From positions 62,001 through 126,000 of the forward strand of contig NZ_FOKK01000001.1 of the NCBI RefSeq assembly GCF_900112005.1: a stretch of DNA of 64,000 nucleotides. The letters run 5' to 3'. Of the stretch, positions 19,272-27,210 are shown piece by piece. Numbering within the stretch: the first letter of the stretch is position 1; the number at the start of each line of letters is the position of its first letter. The notes under the pieces were generated by a model that worked only from the letters and a program-made list of their open reading frames with translations, was not told the DNA's origin and did not search any database. Source of the stretch: Algoriphagus aquimarinus (GTDB lineage Bacteria > Bacteroidota > Bacteroidia > Cytophagales > Cyclobacteriaceae). The position numbers were made by a program, and so were the translations under genes.

Positions 19272-19877
19272 TTAAGATTTGTTATATGCTAAATTTTTGA
19301 TCTCTCCCTTCTTCACTAATCCTTCTGTGATCTCATTCATAGCCTTCACTTTATATTCAAAGTCCCCTTTCAGCGTATCTCTGTAGGCATTGAGATTGTC
19401 TAACAAATCATCAATTTCTTCGGGAAGAACTTCTTCCAAAAGCTGACGAAGACGCTTTGCTGCCGTTGGCGATTTGCCATTGGTACTGATTGCGATCTTC
19501 AAGTTTCCTTTCGTCACAATCCCTCCAAGGTAGAAATCACAGAGATCTGGCGTATCAGCTACGTTTACTAAGAGGAACCGCTCTTTTGCTTCATCACGAA
19601 CCTGCCGATTGACTAGTTTGTCATCCGTCGCAGCGATTACAATATGCTTTCCTCCAAGGTATTTTTCATGATACACATCCTCAATCACAGTCACAGTATC
19701 TGTCGTGGAAGCTAGATCCAAAAAGTCTTGAGAGAATTCCCTCGAAACTGCAGTCACCTGCGCATTTGGACTTGACTTCAACAAAAACTGAAGCTTCTCC
19801 GTACCTACATTTCCTCCACCGATCAGGAGTACGTTGAGTTCGTGAACTTTGAGAAATATAGGGTATAAGTGGTTCAT
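19272..19877 (-). CDS. Precorrin-2 dehydrogenase / sirohydrochlorin ferrochelatase (siroheme synthase N-domain)
   Basis: Converts precorrin-2 to sirohydrochlorin and, in bifunctional members, inserts iron to give siroheme. 201 residues: Rossmann NAD site LLIGGGNVGTEKLQFLL (about 16-32), the Asn-Val-Ala-Asp segment LLVNVADTPDLCDFYLGG, and STNGKSPTAAKRLRQLLEE in the dimerisation part. It equals the Met8/CysG-N module. Last gene of the sulfate reduction block, after cobA; the two supply siroheme for the sulfite reductase. Confidence 0.92.
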   Translation of the reverse strand: MNHLYPIFLKVHELNVLLIGGGNVGTEKLQFLLKSSPNAQVTAVSREFSQDFLDLASTTDTVTVIEDVYHEKYLGGKHIVIAATDDKLVNRQVRDEAKERFLLVNVADTPDLCDFYLGGIVTKGNLKIAISTNGKSPTAAKRLRQLLEEVLPEEIDDLLDNLNAYRDTLKGDFEYKVKAMNEITEGLVKKGEIKNLAYNKS

Positions 19878-19881
19878 TTTT

Positions 19882-19979
19882 TTAGAATCAAGATGTTAGA
19901 ATCAAGACAATAGACTCGGGGAATTCTGTACTTCGATATTCCGAATTCATCATTCGGTCTTGGATATTACGTTGGAAAG
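19882..19979. repeat. Heptad tandem array in the cobA-sirC spacer
   Basis: Fourteen 7-nt units in constant phase. The unit TTAGAAT recurs 14 nt apart, alternating with CAAGATG and CAAGACA; later units begin ATTC (ATTCATC, ATTCGGT). The reverse complement of 19928-19954 equals 25500-25519 apart from one 7-nt insertion. Confidence 0.7.
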
Positions 19980-20047
19980 TAACCAAAGCTTTTCTGTCGT
20001 GGAGCATTTCAAAGTCTTAAAACTGAAAAAATTCTTGTGCTTTTTTT

Positions 20048-20082
20048 CTTCGGTCTTCCGTCTATCGTCTTCCAGCTACTGT
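20048..20082. repeat. Heptad repeat at the 3' end of cobA
   Basis: Five units in phase beginning CTTCGGT and CTTCCGT. It runs across the cobA stop, so the last cobA codons are part of the array. Confidence 0.6.
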
Positions 20083-20838
20083 AACCACTTCTCGATATAC
20101 CTCTGCCAACTTCATGCTTTCTCGCACTACCTCACCAATGATGATGATTGCAGGAGCTTCCACTTTTGCTTCGGTAGCTTTTTGCTCTATATCTGAAATA
20201 TAACCTGCTACGATCTTTTCTTCGCGCGTGGTACCACTTTGAATAATCGCTATTGGTAAATCAGCTTTTCCAAACTTACTATAAACCCTCGAAATCTCTG
20301 CTAATTTCCTAGTACCCATAAGCACAACGACAGTCGCCGTGGACTGTGCTGCCAAAGCTAGATCTCTGGAAAGTTCTCCAGCAGAAGTAGTACCTGTCAC
20401 TACCCAAAAACTTTCAGAAATCCCTCTCTTCGTTACTGGAATTCCAGCCGAAGCAGGAACTGCAATCGCCGAAGTAATCCCGGGAATCATTTCAGTGCTG
20501 ATGCCAAATGCTTCTATGTATTCGATCTCTTCCGATCCCCGTCCGAAGACAAATGGATCTCCGCCTTTCAAACGAACCACATGACCATGCTTTTTGGCTA
20601 GACTGACGCAAAGTTGATTCGTGTCTTCTTGTGGCTGCGAATGCTTTCCTACCCGCTTGCCAACAAAGATCTTAAGTGCAGTTTCTGGTGCATGCTCAAG
20701 CAAAACAGGATCGATCAGCGCATCATACAAGACCACATCGGCCTTGTTCAGCGCCAAAACGGCCTTGAGTGTGATCAATTCAGGATCACCTGGACCAGCT
20801 CCGACCAGTGTTACTTTTGGTTGATTTATACGTTTCAT
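20062..20838 (-). CDS. cobA: Uroporphyrinogen-III C-methyltransferase
   Basis: SAM-dependent double methylation of uroporphyrinogen III to precorrin-2, the first step to siroheme. 258 residues with VGAGPGDPELITLKA near 12-26, DALIDPVLL near 42, and the LKGGDPFVFGRGSEE loop near 93-107. It has only the methyltransferase domain; the dehydrogenase/chelatase is the separate downstream gene. The ATG overlaps the sulfite reductase stop (ATGA), indicating translational coupling. The very C-terminus lies within a heptad repeat. Confidence 0.95.
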   Translation of the reverse strand: MKRINQPKVTLVGAGPGDPELITLKAVLALNKADVVLYDALIDPVLLEHAPETALKIFVGKRVGKHSQPQEDTNQLCVSLAKKHGHVVRLKGGDPFVFGRGSEEIEYIEAFGISTEMIPGITSAIAVPASAGIPVTKRGISESFWVVTGTTSAGELSRDLALAAQSTATVVVLMGTRKLAEISRVYSKFGKADLPIAIIQSGTTREEKIVAGYISDIEQKATEAKVEAPAIIIIGEVVRESMKLAEVYREVVTVAGRR

Positions 20839-22934
20839 GCAGTCACCTCTTCCTCACGGTAGCTTTTCAGCAAACCATAAATATCCAAAGCCTGCTTAGC
20901 ATATGCGTTTGCGAATTCTTCAGTAGGCTCGTTCTGATTGATCTGGTAGATTTTCTCTGCGAATGTTCCACCCAAATCGATTTTTCCACTTGCTACAAAA
21001 GCTTCGTCAAACTGAGAAATGATATTCGCGTAAGAATTTGCACTCAAGCTTTCGCTTAGCAAAATTGCTTTCGCAGCATTGATCAATCCTGCATAGTGAT
21101 GATAGATGCTATCTGACCAGCGTCCTTCTTCCAGACATTTCTGAGCGATGTCGATTTTCTCTTTTGCTTCCAAAAGCAAGGTAGCTACCAAGTCAAGCAC
21201 CACACCGGCACATTCTCCTACTCCCACTGCAATTTTATATTCTTCTGTATTTCCCCAATCCACATAATCGGCTGGAGTCACCGTAGAAGCATCGCCTAAT
21301 TCTTTCAATAAATCATAGAAATAGATCTGCCCTTTTTCATCGTAATAGCTTAAGAAATCAAGGCCATTTGCATTTGCTTCGAAATCATCCAGCAAAACTC
21401 TCAAAGCCTGAGGACCTCGTTTACTTGGGATTTTTGTAACTTTATCTGCAAAGCGTCCATTTCCATCGCCCATATTTCCTCCACCAAGAAGTACTTGAAG
21501 TGCTGGAACTACTATTTTCCCAGCTTTCATAGACATTCCTTGGAAACCAATATGAGCCATGTTATGCTGACCACAGGCATTCATACATCCAGAAATTTTG
21601 ATTACCAACTCTTGGTTTTTCAGGTATTGTGGATACTCAGCAAGAATTACTTTTTCCAATTCTGCAGCAATTCCAGTAGAACTTGCAATTCCAAGATTAC
21701 AGGTATCTGTACCCGGACAAGCTGTGATATCACCCAAAGAATTATAGCCACCAGATGCCAAACCCAAGTCCTTCAGCTCTTTGTAGAAATAAGGAACTAA
21801 GTCCTCACGAACATCACGAATCAGGAAGTTTTGGCGAAGTGTAAAACGTACTTCTCCACTTGCGTATTTCTCTACTAAATCCGCTAGTTTTCTAGCTTGA
21901 TCTGTGTAGAAATCTCCAAGTGAAACTCTTACGCCCACAGATACAAATCCCTTTTGTTTTTGAGGTAAAACATTCGTGAGTTTGAAATGCTCAAAATCCA
22001 ACCCAAGCTCTTCTTCTACTGTCGCAGTAGGAGCATCAGGTAGCTTTTGCGAAGCTTCATACGCTTCAAAATCGATAGGATAAGACTTGAAGGGAAGTGC
22101 TTTTTTCTCCTTTTCGACCAATTCCAAGAAGGTTTCAAGGCCTATGTCTTTGATCAAAAACTTCATTCTGGCCTTCATACGCTTAGCACGCTCGCCATGA
22201 CGGTCAAAGATTCTGATCACAGCTTCCCCAAATGGAATGATCTGATCAGCAGTAATGAAATCAGTGTACAATTCCGCATGCCTTGGCTGAGATCCCAGAC
22301 CTCCACCAAGCATCACTTTGAATCCACGAACTTCCTGACCATCAATAATTTTAACTTTTGGGATAAAACCCAAATCATGCAAGTAGCTTAAGCCTGTGTC
22401 TTCATCAGAAGAGGAAAAGGAAATTTTGAATTTCCTACCCATTTCCTGAGAGATAGGATTTCTCAAAAAGTATTTGAAAACAGCATCCGCATAAGGAGTC
22501 ACGTCAAATGGCTCATTTGGATCGATTCCGGCAGTTTCTGAAGCAGTGACATTCCTTACTGTATTTCCACAAGCTTCACGGATAGTCACATCATCACGTT
22601 CCAATTCCGCCCAAAGCTCAGGAGTTCTATCCAAACTCACGTAGTGAATCTGAATATCCTGACGAGTTGTTATGTGCAATCTTCCCGTAGAATATTCATC
22701 CGAAACCTTGCAAACCCTGCGAAGTTGATCTGAAGAAACACGGCCATATGGCAGTTTGATCCGGATCATCTGCACACCTGGCTGACGCTGGCCATAAATA
22801 CCGCGGGCCAGACGAAGGCTGCGGAATTTTTCCTCGTCTATATTACCACCGTTGAAAAGCGCAATTTTCTTTTCTAAATCGATGATGTCTTGTTCTACTA
22901 TAGGATTTTCTAGTTCGGTTCTAAAGCTTTGCAT
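20835..22934 (-). CDS. Siroheme-Fe4S4 sulfite reductase with C-terminal HEPN domain
   Basis: Six-electron reduction of sulfite to sulfide (nitrite reductases share the fold; context favours sulfite). About 699 residues. Residues 1-560 are the two-repeat reductase with N-terminal ferredoxin-like halves. The cluster and siroheme ligands are CPGTDTCNLG and KISGCMNACGQHNMAH, i.e. Cys-x5-Cys and Cys-x3-Cys, near 405-455. The last about 120 residues are a helical HEPN-like domain with YHHYAGLINAAKAILLS. This tail is absent from classical CysI and NirA. Starts 72 nt after the cysN stop. Confidence 0.92.
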   Translation of the reverse strand: MQSFRTELENPIVEQDIIDLEKKIALFNGGNIDEEKFRSLRLARGIYGQRQPGVQMIRIKLPYGRVSSDQLRRVCKVSDEYSTGRLHITTRQDIQIHYVSLDRTPELWAELERDDVTIREACGNTVRNVTASETAGIDPNEPFDVTPYADAVFKYFLRNPISQEMGRKFKISFSSSDEDTGLSYLHDLGFIPKVKIIDGQEVRGFKVMLGGGLGSQPRHAELYTDFITADQIIPFGEAVIRIFDRHGERAKRMKARMKFLIKDIGLETFLELVEKEKKALPFKSYPIDFEAYEASQKLPDAPTATVEEELGLDFEHFKLTNVLPQKQKGFVSVGVRVSLGDFYTDQARKLADLVEKYASGEVRFTLRQNFLIRDVREDLVPYFYKELKDLGLASGGYNSLGDITACPGTDTCNLGIASSTGIAAELEKVILAEYPQYLKNQELVIKISGCMNACGQHNMAHIGFQGMSMKAGKIVVPALQVLLGGGNMGDGNGRFADKVTKIPSKRGPQALRVLLDDFEANANGLDFLSYYDEKGQIYFYDLLKELGDASTVTPADYVDWGNTEEYKIAVGVGECAGVVLDLVATLLLEAKEKIDIAQKCLEEGRWSDSIYHHYAGLINAAKAILLSESLSANSYANIISQFDEAFVASGKIDLGGTFAEKIYQINQNEPTEEFANAYAKQALDIYGLLKSYREEEVTA

Positions 22935-22981
22935 GGCTGTAATAGGTTTAATGGCTGTGGCTGGAAGTGAGAAGACTGTTG

Positions 22982-23001
22982 CCCTGAGCTAAGTCGAAGG
23001 G
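22982..23001. repeat. Dispersed palindromic repeat (CCCT-GAGC/TCGA-AGGG type)
   Basis: Imperfect palindrome of 20 nt in the cysN-sir spacer, with CCCT and AGGG ends. Its reverse complement reads CCCTTCGAC and ends GCTCAGGG, a short extragenic word that I recall as dispersed in many bacterial genomes. Confidence 0.5.
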
Positions 23002-23006
23002 TTTAA

Positions 23007-24263
23007 TCATTCAATAAATCCAACCGAAACGGTATCGTATTCTCCTTCTTCAATTAGGATAAAACTCCCGTTCGCTTTATTTTCTTTGTAAGTATCAAAG
23101 TGGATCGGCTTGCTCAAGCGGAAATGCACTCGTCCGATGTCATTCAATTTCAATTGATCTGCCGTTTCAGTTCCGGTAAAATCAGTATGAATTCTAGATT
23201 CAATCTGATCGACCTTTGCTAGCACACGATTCACACCGTGTTGCAAAATATATTTTCCACCAACTTTCAGTGGCTTACTATTTACCTGACAAATCGTTGC
23301 TGTAAGTTGCTTTTCACTGCGTGGCACAGAAGAGCTTTTTACCAACATATCTCCGCGACTTAGATCCACTTCTGTATCCAAAGTAATGGCGATGGAACTT
23401 CCTGGAGCAGCTTCTTGGATTTCTTGATCGAAATAGTGAATGCTTTTGATCGTGGAAGTATTCATAGAAGGCAATAGCGTTACCTCATCACCTACTTTTA
23501 AATTCCCTCCGTAAAGCATTCCAGAGAAACCTCTGAAGTCATGCCAAGCTTCTGTCTTAGGACGAATCACATATTGCACCGGGAATCTAGCCACAGAACT
23601 TGGCTCCAAGTCGGCTGGTTCAAGTACTTCCAGATGATCTAAAAGTGTGTTGCCAACATACCAAGGCATCTCTTCAGATTTCCTAGCGATGTTTTCGCCT
23701 TTCAAAGCAGATACAGGAATGAAAGTGATCTGATCTTCTGTGAAATCTGATTTTGCCACCAAGGCGTCAAAATCAGCTTTGATTTTCAAATACACTTCCT
23801 CGTCATAGTTGACCAAATCCATCTTATTGACAGCTACAACCACATGACTGATGCGCAATAAATTGGAAATAAAGAAGTGACGGTAAGTTTGCTCAATCAC
23901 ACCTTTTCTGGCATCGATCAAGATGATCGCTACCTGAGAGGTAGAAGCACCTGTCACCATGTTTCGAGTGTACTCCACGTGACCAGGAGTATCAGCTACG
24001 ATGAAATTTGTCTTATCTGTATTGAAATAAATATGCGCTACGTCAATCGTGATTCCTTGCTCACGCTCAGCTACCAATCCGTCAGTGGCCAAGGAGAAAT
24101 CCAGGTAATCGTAACCACGTTGCTTGGAGCTACGCTCGATTGCTTCGATTTTATCAGTTGTCAGCGATTTGGTATCGTATAGTAATCGACCGATCAGCGT
24201 GCTCTTGCCATCATCGACAGAACCTGCAGTAGCGATTTTTATAAGTTTTCTATTTTCAGACAT
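23007..24263 (-). CDS. cysN: Sulfate adenylyltransferase subunit 1 (GTPase)
   Basis: GTP-driven regulatory subunit of ATP sulfurylase, activating sulfate to APS with CysD. 418 residues: EF-Tu-like G domain with GSVDDGKST (about 15-23), DTPGH near 92 and NKMD near 147, then two beta-barrel domains. There is no fused APS kinase (CysC) at the C-terminus, consistent with direct APS reduction. The cysD-cysN gap of 163 nt holds an inverted repeat and a heptad array. Confidence 0.95.
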   Translation of the reverse strand: MSENRKLIKIATAGSVDDGKSTLIGRLLYDTKSLTTDKIEAIERSSKQRGYDYLDFSLATDGLVAEREQGITIDVAHIYFNTDKTNFIVADTPGHVEYTRNMVTGASTSQVAIILIDARKGVIEQTYRHFFISNLLRISHVVVAVNKMDLVNYDEEVYLKIKADFDALVAKSDFTEDQITFIPVSALKGENIARKSEEMPWYVGNTLLDHLEVLEPADLEPSSVARFPVQYVIRPKTEAWHDFRGFSGMLYGGNLKVGDEVTLLPSMNTSTIKSIHYFDQEIQEAAPGSSIAITLDTEVDLSRGDMLVKSSSVPRSEKQLTATICQVNSKPLKVGGKYILQHGVNRVLAKVDQIESRIHTDFTGTETADQLKLNDIGRVHFRLSKPIHFDTYKENKANGSFILIEEGEYDTVSVGFIE

Positions 24264-24286
24264 GTTGTTTCTAGTTTTCAGTTGTT

Positions 24287-24367
24287 CTGCTTCTCCAGAA
24301 GCTGGACTTGGCTTGACTCTGATAATGAGAGTTTAAAGTTTGATCAATGCTGCTTCTGGAGAAGCAG
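24287..24367. repeat. Inverted repeat of self-palindromic arms between cysD and cysN
   Basis: 24287-24302 and 24352-24367 are exact reverse complements (16 nt), 49 nt apart. Each arm also folds on itself (GCTTCT with AGAAGC). No U-run follows on the minus strand. Confidence 0.7.
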
Positions 24368-24378
24368 CATAACGACAT

Positions 24379-24427
24379 AGTTGCCGAGTCTACTTGATAC
24401 TTTGTACTTGTGACCTTGTACTTTTTC
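24379..24427. repeat. Heptad tandem array between cysD and cysN
   Basis: Seven 7-nt units in constant phase built on CTTGTA, for example CTTTGTA and CCTTGTA. It abuts the cysD stop. Confidence 0.65.
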
Positions 24428-25326
24428 TAAAAGTATCCGACTTTCTTTCTTTTCTCCATCGCAGCTTCGGATCGTTTGTCATCGATTCTGGCACCACGTT
24501 CGGAGATAGAAGAATCTCTGATTTCTCCGACTACATCTTCCAGTGATACTGCTTCCGAAAACACAGCTGCGGTACAGGTCATATCACCTACAGTTCTGAA
24601 TCGTACCATTTTTACCAATACTTCTTCGTGGGCTTCTCTAAACACATGCTCATTGGCAGTCCATATCATCCCGTCACGTAAGAATACCTCGCGCTCATGC
24701 GCAAAGTAGATTGAAGGGATTTCGATATCTTCCGTTTTGATATATTCCCAAACGTCTAATTCGGTCCAGTTAGAAATAGGGAAACAACGCACATTTTGGC
24801 CATTATGGATTTTACCATTTAGCATATCAAAAAGCTCTGGTCGCTGATTTTTCTCATCCCACTGACCGAAGTCATCTCTTACTGAGAATACTCTTTCTTT
24901 CGCTCTAGCTTTTTCCTCATCTCTTCTTGCTCCACCTATACATGCATCAAATTTGAATTCTTCGATTGCATCCAACAGCGTAGTAGTCTGAAGAGAATTT
25001 CTGCTGGAATACCTTCCTCGCTCTTCACGAACTTTACCTTGATCAATTGAATCCTGCACATTGCGCACGATCAATTCCAGTCCAAGCTCTTCTACAAGCT
25101 TGTCTCTGAATGCGATGGTCTCAGGGAAATTATGCCCTGTGTCCACATGCAATAATGGGAAAGGAATTTTCGCTGGGTAAAAAGCCTTTTGCGCCAATCT
25201 AACTAGCGTAATCGAGTCTTTTCCTCCAGAAAAAAGCAAAACCGGACGCTCAAACTGCGCTGCCACTTCACGAATGATATGGATCGATTCTGCTTCTTTT
25301 GGATTAGGTATTAATAGGTTGTTCAT
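24427..25326 (-). CDS. cysD: Sulfate adenylyltransferase subunit 2
   Basis: Catalytic ATP sulfurylase subunit. 299 residues with the PP-loop LLFSGGKDSITLVRLAQKA (about 30-48), HVDTGHNFPE near 69, and the IGGARRDEEKARAKERVFS block near 133. The C-terminus has DDKRSEAAMEKRKKVGYF-type basic residues, typical for CysD. Works with CysN, encoded next. Full length and all motifs present. Confidence 0.96.
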   Translation of the reverse strand: MNNLLIPNPKEAESIHIIREVAAQFERPVLLFSGGKDSITLVRLAQKAFYPAKIPFPLLHVDTGHNFPETIAFRDKLVEELGLELIVRNVQDSIDQGKVREERGRYSSRNSLQTTTLLDAIEEFKFDACIGGARRDEEKARAKERVFSVRDDFGQWDEKNQRPELFDMLNGKIHNGQNVRCFPISNWTELDVWEYIKTEDIEIPSIYFAHEREVFLRDGMIWTANEHVFREAHEEVLVKMVRFRTVGDMTCTAAVFSEAVSLEDVVGEIRDSSISERGARIDDKRSEAAMEKRKKVGYF

Positions 25327-25340
25327 TTCTTTACTATTTA

Positions 25341-25548
25341 TGTCTTCGAATGGACTTCATTATTCGTAATTCGGTATTCGTCATTCTTAATTAATCTTCT
25401 AATGTCGAATGTAAAATGCTGAATAATGAATGTTGAAGTTCTAATGTCTTGTATCTAAAATCTTATGTCTTAATTCTTATTTTTTAATGTAGAATGCTAA
25501 ATGATGAATATCGAAGTACTAGTCTTCGGTCTCCTGTCTTCAGTCTCA
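25341..25548. repeat. Long heptad tandem array filling the cysH-cysD spacer
   Basis: About thirty 7-nt units without loss of phase. Sub-blocks share unit types: ATTCGTA then ATTCGGT; GTCGAAT then GTAAAAT; TGCTAAA then TGATGAA; TCTTCGG and TCTCCTG near the end. The array runs from just upstream of cysD to the last codon of cysH. It is A/T-rich and holds no gene. Confidence 0.8.
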
Positions 25549-26250
25549 CCTAGCATGCAGCCCACACTCCTTCTTCGAATCTTCCCACCACCAACGGCCT
25601 GCTCGGGCATCTTCTCCTTCCATAATCGCGCGAGTACAAGGTGCACAGCCTATGCTGATGAAACCTTTATCATGAAGCGGATTATATGGAATATTCTTTT
25701 CGTCTATGAATGCGAGCATCTGATCAAAAGTCCAATCCAACAAAGGATTATACTTAATGATCTGATTGGCTTCATCCCATTCGATGCGCTTCATATCGCT
25801 TCGATTAGCAGATTGCTCAGCACGAAGCCCAGTAATCCAAATTTCATTTCCTGCTAAAGCTCTTCTAAGAGGTTCCACTTTGCGTACAAAGCAGCAAGAC
25901 TTTCTATTCTCTACTGAGTCATAAAATCCGTTGATTCCAATATCAGAAACCAGTTTCTCTACAGAATCAGTAGTAGGATAATATACTTTGATGATTTGCT
26001 TGTATTTAGCTTCAGTTCTAGATAGCAAGTCTAAAGTCTCTGAAAAAAGTCTCCCTGTGTCCAGAGAAAAGATCTTCACAGGAATGTTCCCACTTGCGAT
26101 CAACTGTGTAATCACCTGATCTTCCTGACCTAAAGACGTAGAAAAAGTGACTTTCCCTGGAAATAAATCCGCGATCAAAGCCAACCCTTCCTGTGCGCTC
26201 AGTTGCTCCAACTGAGCTTCTAACTCATGCAAATTCTTTCTTTGTGTCAT
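25546..26250 (-). CDS. cysH: Adenylyl-sulfate (APS/PAPS) reductase, Fe-S type
   Basis: Reduces activated sulfate to sulfite. 234 residues: PP-loop-like N-terminus with FSTSLGQEDQVIT (about 37-49). Two Cys pairs occur, SCCFVRK near 118 and CAPCTRA near 207, plus a C-terminal ECGLH. The CC...CxxC set binds a 4Fe-4S cluster and marks the assimilatory APS-reductase type. No APS kinase gene is present, which agrees with APS as substrate. The start overlaps the DUF2061 gene by 26 nt. Confidence 0.93.
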   Translation of the reverse strand: MTQRKNLHELEAQLEQLSAQEGLALIADLFPGKVTFSTSLGQEDQVITQLIASGNIPVKIFSLDTGRLFSETLDLLSRTEAKYKQIIKVYYPTTDSVEKLVSDIGINGFYDSVENRKSCCFVRKVEPLRRALAGNEIWITGLRAEQSANRSDMKRIEWDEANQIIKYNPLLDWTFDQMLAFIDEKNIPYNPLHDKGFISIGCAPCTRAIMEGEDARAGRWWWEDSKKECGLHAR

Positions 26251-26497
26251 TGGATTCTACTTTTGAGACGCTTTCCCATGCACGCTCATGGAAATAATAC
26301 AGGATGATTTTAGAGAAGACTTCGACAGAACCAATGGACAGTGCCATCACTAACTGACCCGTCACGAAATACGAAATGATGATCGTATCGATCGTACCGA
26401 CGATTCTCCAAGAGATCGACTTAAGCATGCTCTTCGCATTGCTATCTTTTCCCGGCTTGCTGGCAAAAAGCTTTTTGAGTGGTTGGTCTAAAATCAT
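26225..26497 (-). CDS. DUF2061 small membrane protein
   Basis: 90 residues. The core, KSISWRIVGTIDTIIISYFVTGQ followed by SIGSVEVFSKIILYYFHERAW, is the DUF2061 pattern: two short membrane helices and a conserved Trp-Arg start with a His-Glu-Arg-x-Trp end. Function is unknown, but the family is often found next to sulfate assimilation genes (recalled, not checked). Its 3' end overlaps cysH by 26 nt, so it is the first translated gene of the cys transcript. Confidence 0.88.
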   Translation of the reverse strand: MILDQPLKKLFASKPGKDSNAKSMLKSISWRIVGTIDTIIISYFVTGQLVMALSIGSVEVFSKIILYYFHERAWESVSKVESNDTKKEFA

Positions 26498-26522
26498 ACT
26501 GGTTTCATACGAGTTTGAAACC

Positions 26523-26530
26523 CAAAAGTA
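26523..26530 (-). promoter_or_regulatory. Probable -7 element of the cys operon
   Basis: TACTTTTG on the minus strand, 25 nt before the DUF2061 start. It lies directly downstream of a palindrome that would cover the -33 region. Confidence 0.5.
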
Positions 26531-26531
26531 T

Positions 26532-26560
26532 ACAAACCCTATTTAATTTATAGGGTTTGT
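26532..26560. promoter_or_regulatory. Palindromic candidate operator of the cys operon
   Basis: 11-bp perfect arms (26532-26542 with 26550-26560), core ACCCTAT...ATAGGGT, between rrf2 and DUF2061. It abuts the -7 element, a position suited to a repressor. It could alternatively be the rrf2 terminator, but the stem is A/T-rich with no U-run. Confidence 0.55.
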
Positions 26561-26572
26561 TATAAAAAAATT

Positions 26573-26989
26573 TTACTCTTCTTTTAAAATATCTTCTAAA
26601 CTCTTGTTTTCCAGTATCTTAAGAGTCTCGTCTCTGACTTGGATCATCACCCGATTTATACCACAAACCGCCTCATTTTTACATTCATCGCATGGTTCAT
26701 AGTAATTCAAACTCACACAAGGAAGCATAGCAATCGGCCCATCAAGCAATCGAATCACCTTAGAAAGAGGGATGTCTTTAGGTTCTTTGATCAGATAATA
26801 CCCTCCACCTTTTCCTTTTTTACTTCCAAGCATTCCTGCTTTTTTCAGTTCAAGTAAGATGTTCTCCAAGAATTTATGAGAAATCCCATGCTCTTCGGCG
26901 ATCTCTTGGATCAGAACAGTTTTCTGATCTTTATGCTTACCTAGGTAGGTCAAGGCATGCAGGGCGTATTTTGTCTTTTTAGAAAGCAT
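26573..26989 (-). CDS. Rrf2-family transcriptional regulator
   Basis: 138 residues. Winged-helix start MLSKKTKYALHALTYLG, recognition region HGISHKFLENILLELKKAGML, and wing GKGGGYYL, all typical of Rrf2. Four Cys in a C-x8-C-x2-C-x5-C pattern (about 92-110) could hold an Fe-S cluster, as in several Rrf2 members. At the head of the sulfate reduction genes it probably controls them, like CymR-type regulators do for sulfur genes; this is inference from position. Palindromes sharing ACCCTA half-sites lie beside two promoters here. Confidence 0.92.
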   Translation of the reverse strand: MLSKKTKYALHALTYLGKHKDQKTVLIQEIAEEHGISHKFLENILLELKKAGMLGSKKGKGGGYYLIKEPKDIPLSKVIRLLDGPIAMLPCVSLNYYEPCDECKNEAVCGINRVMIQVRDETLKILENKSLEDILKEE

Positions 26990-26992
26990 TTA

Positions 26993-27000
26993 CAAAAATA
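26993..27000 (-). promoter_or_regulatory. Probable -7 element of rrf2
   Basis: TATTTTTG on the minus strand, only 3 nt before the ATG, which would make the transcript nearly leaderless. Confidence 0.4.
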
Positions 27001-27009
27001 AGCTTTTTC

Positions 27010-27033
27010 GGGTAATACCCTAGTACGGGGGTA
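27010..27033. promoter_or_regulatory. Candidate autoregulatory operator upstream of rrf2
   Basis: GGGTA-A-TACCC palindrome (27010-27020) overlapping a second inverted pair TACCC-N8-GGGTA. It shares the ACCCTA half-site with the palindrome at 26532-26560 and lies just upstream of the rrf2 -7 element. Confidence 0.45.
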
Positions 27034-27210
27034 GGCTTTAATATATAGGTTCTACCACGAATTAAAGGATGCCTTACAATGAAAATCTGGCCAGTAGTTG
27101 AAATCCCTTTATAGGGCGAAGTTATTAAGCCTTAAAATGCTCACAATTGTTTGTCCAATTGTATTTGACCCTAAAAACAATGTTTTCCATTAACTTAAGA
27201 GTACCACTAT

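Noticed and set aside
27105-27162. Short palindromes (CCCTTTATAGGG and ACAATTG/CAATTGT) in the spacer after the 112-aa gene
   Set aside because: Too short and A/T-rich to call operators or a terminator; noted only as spacer content.
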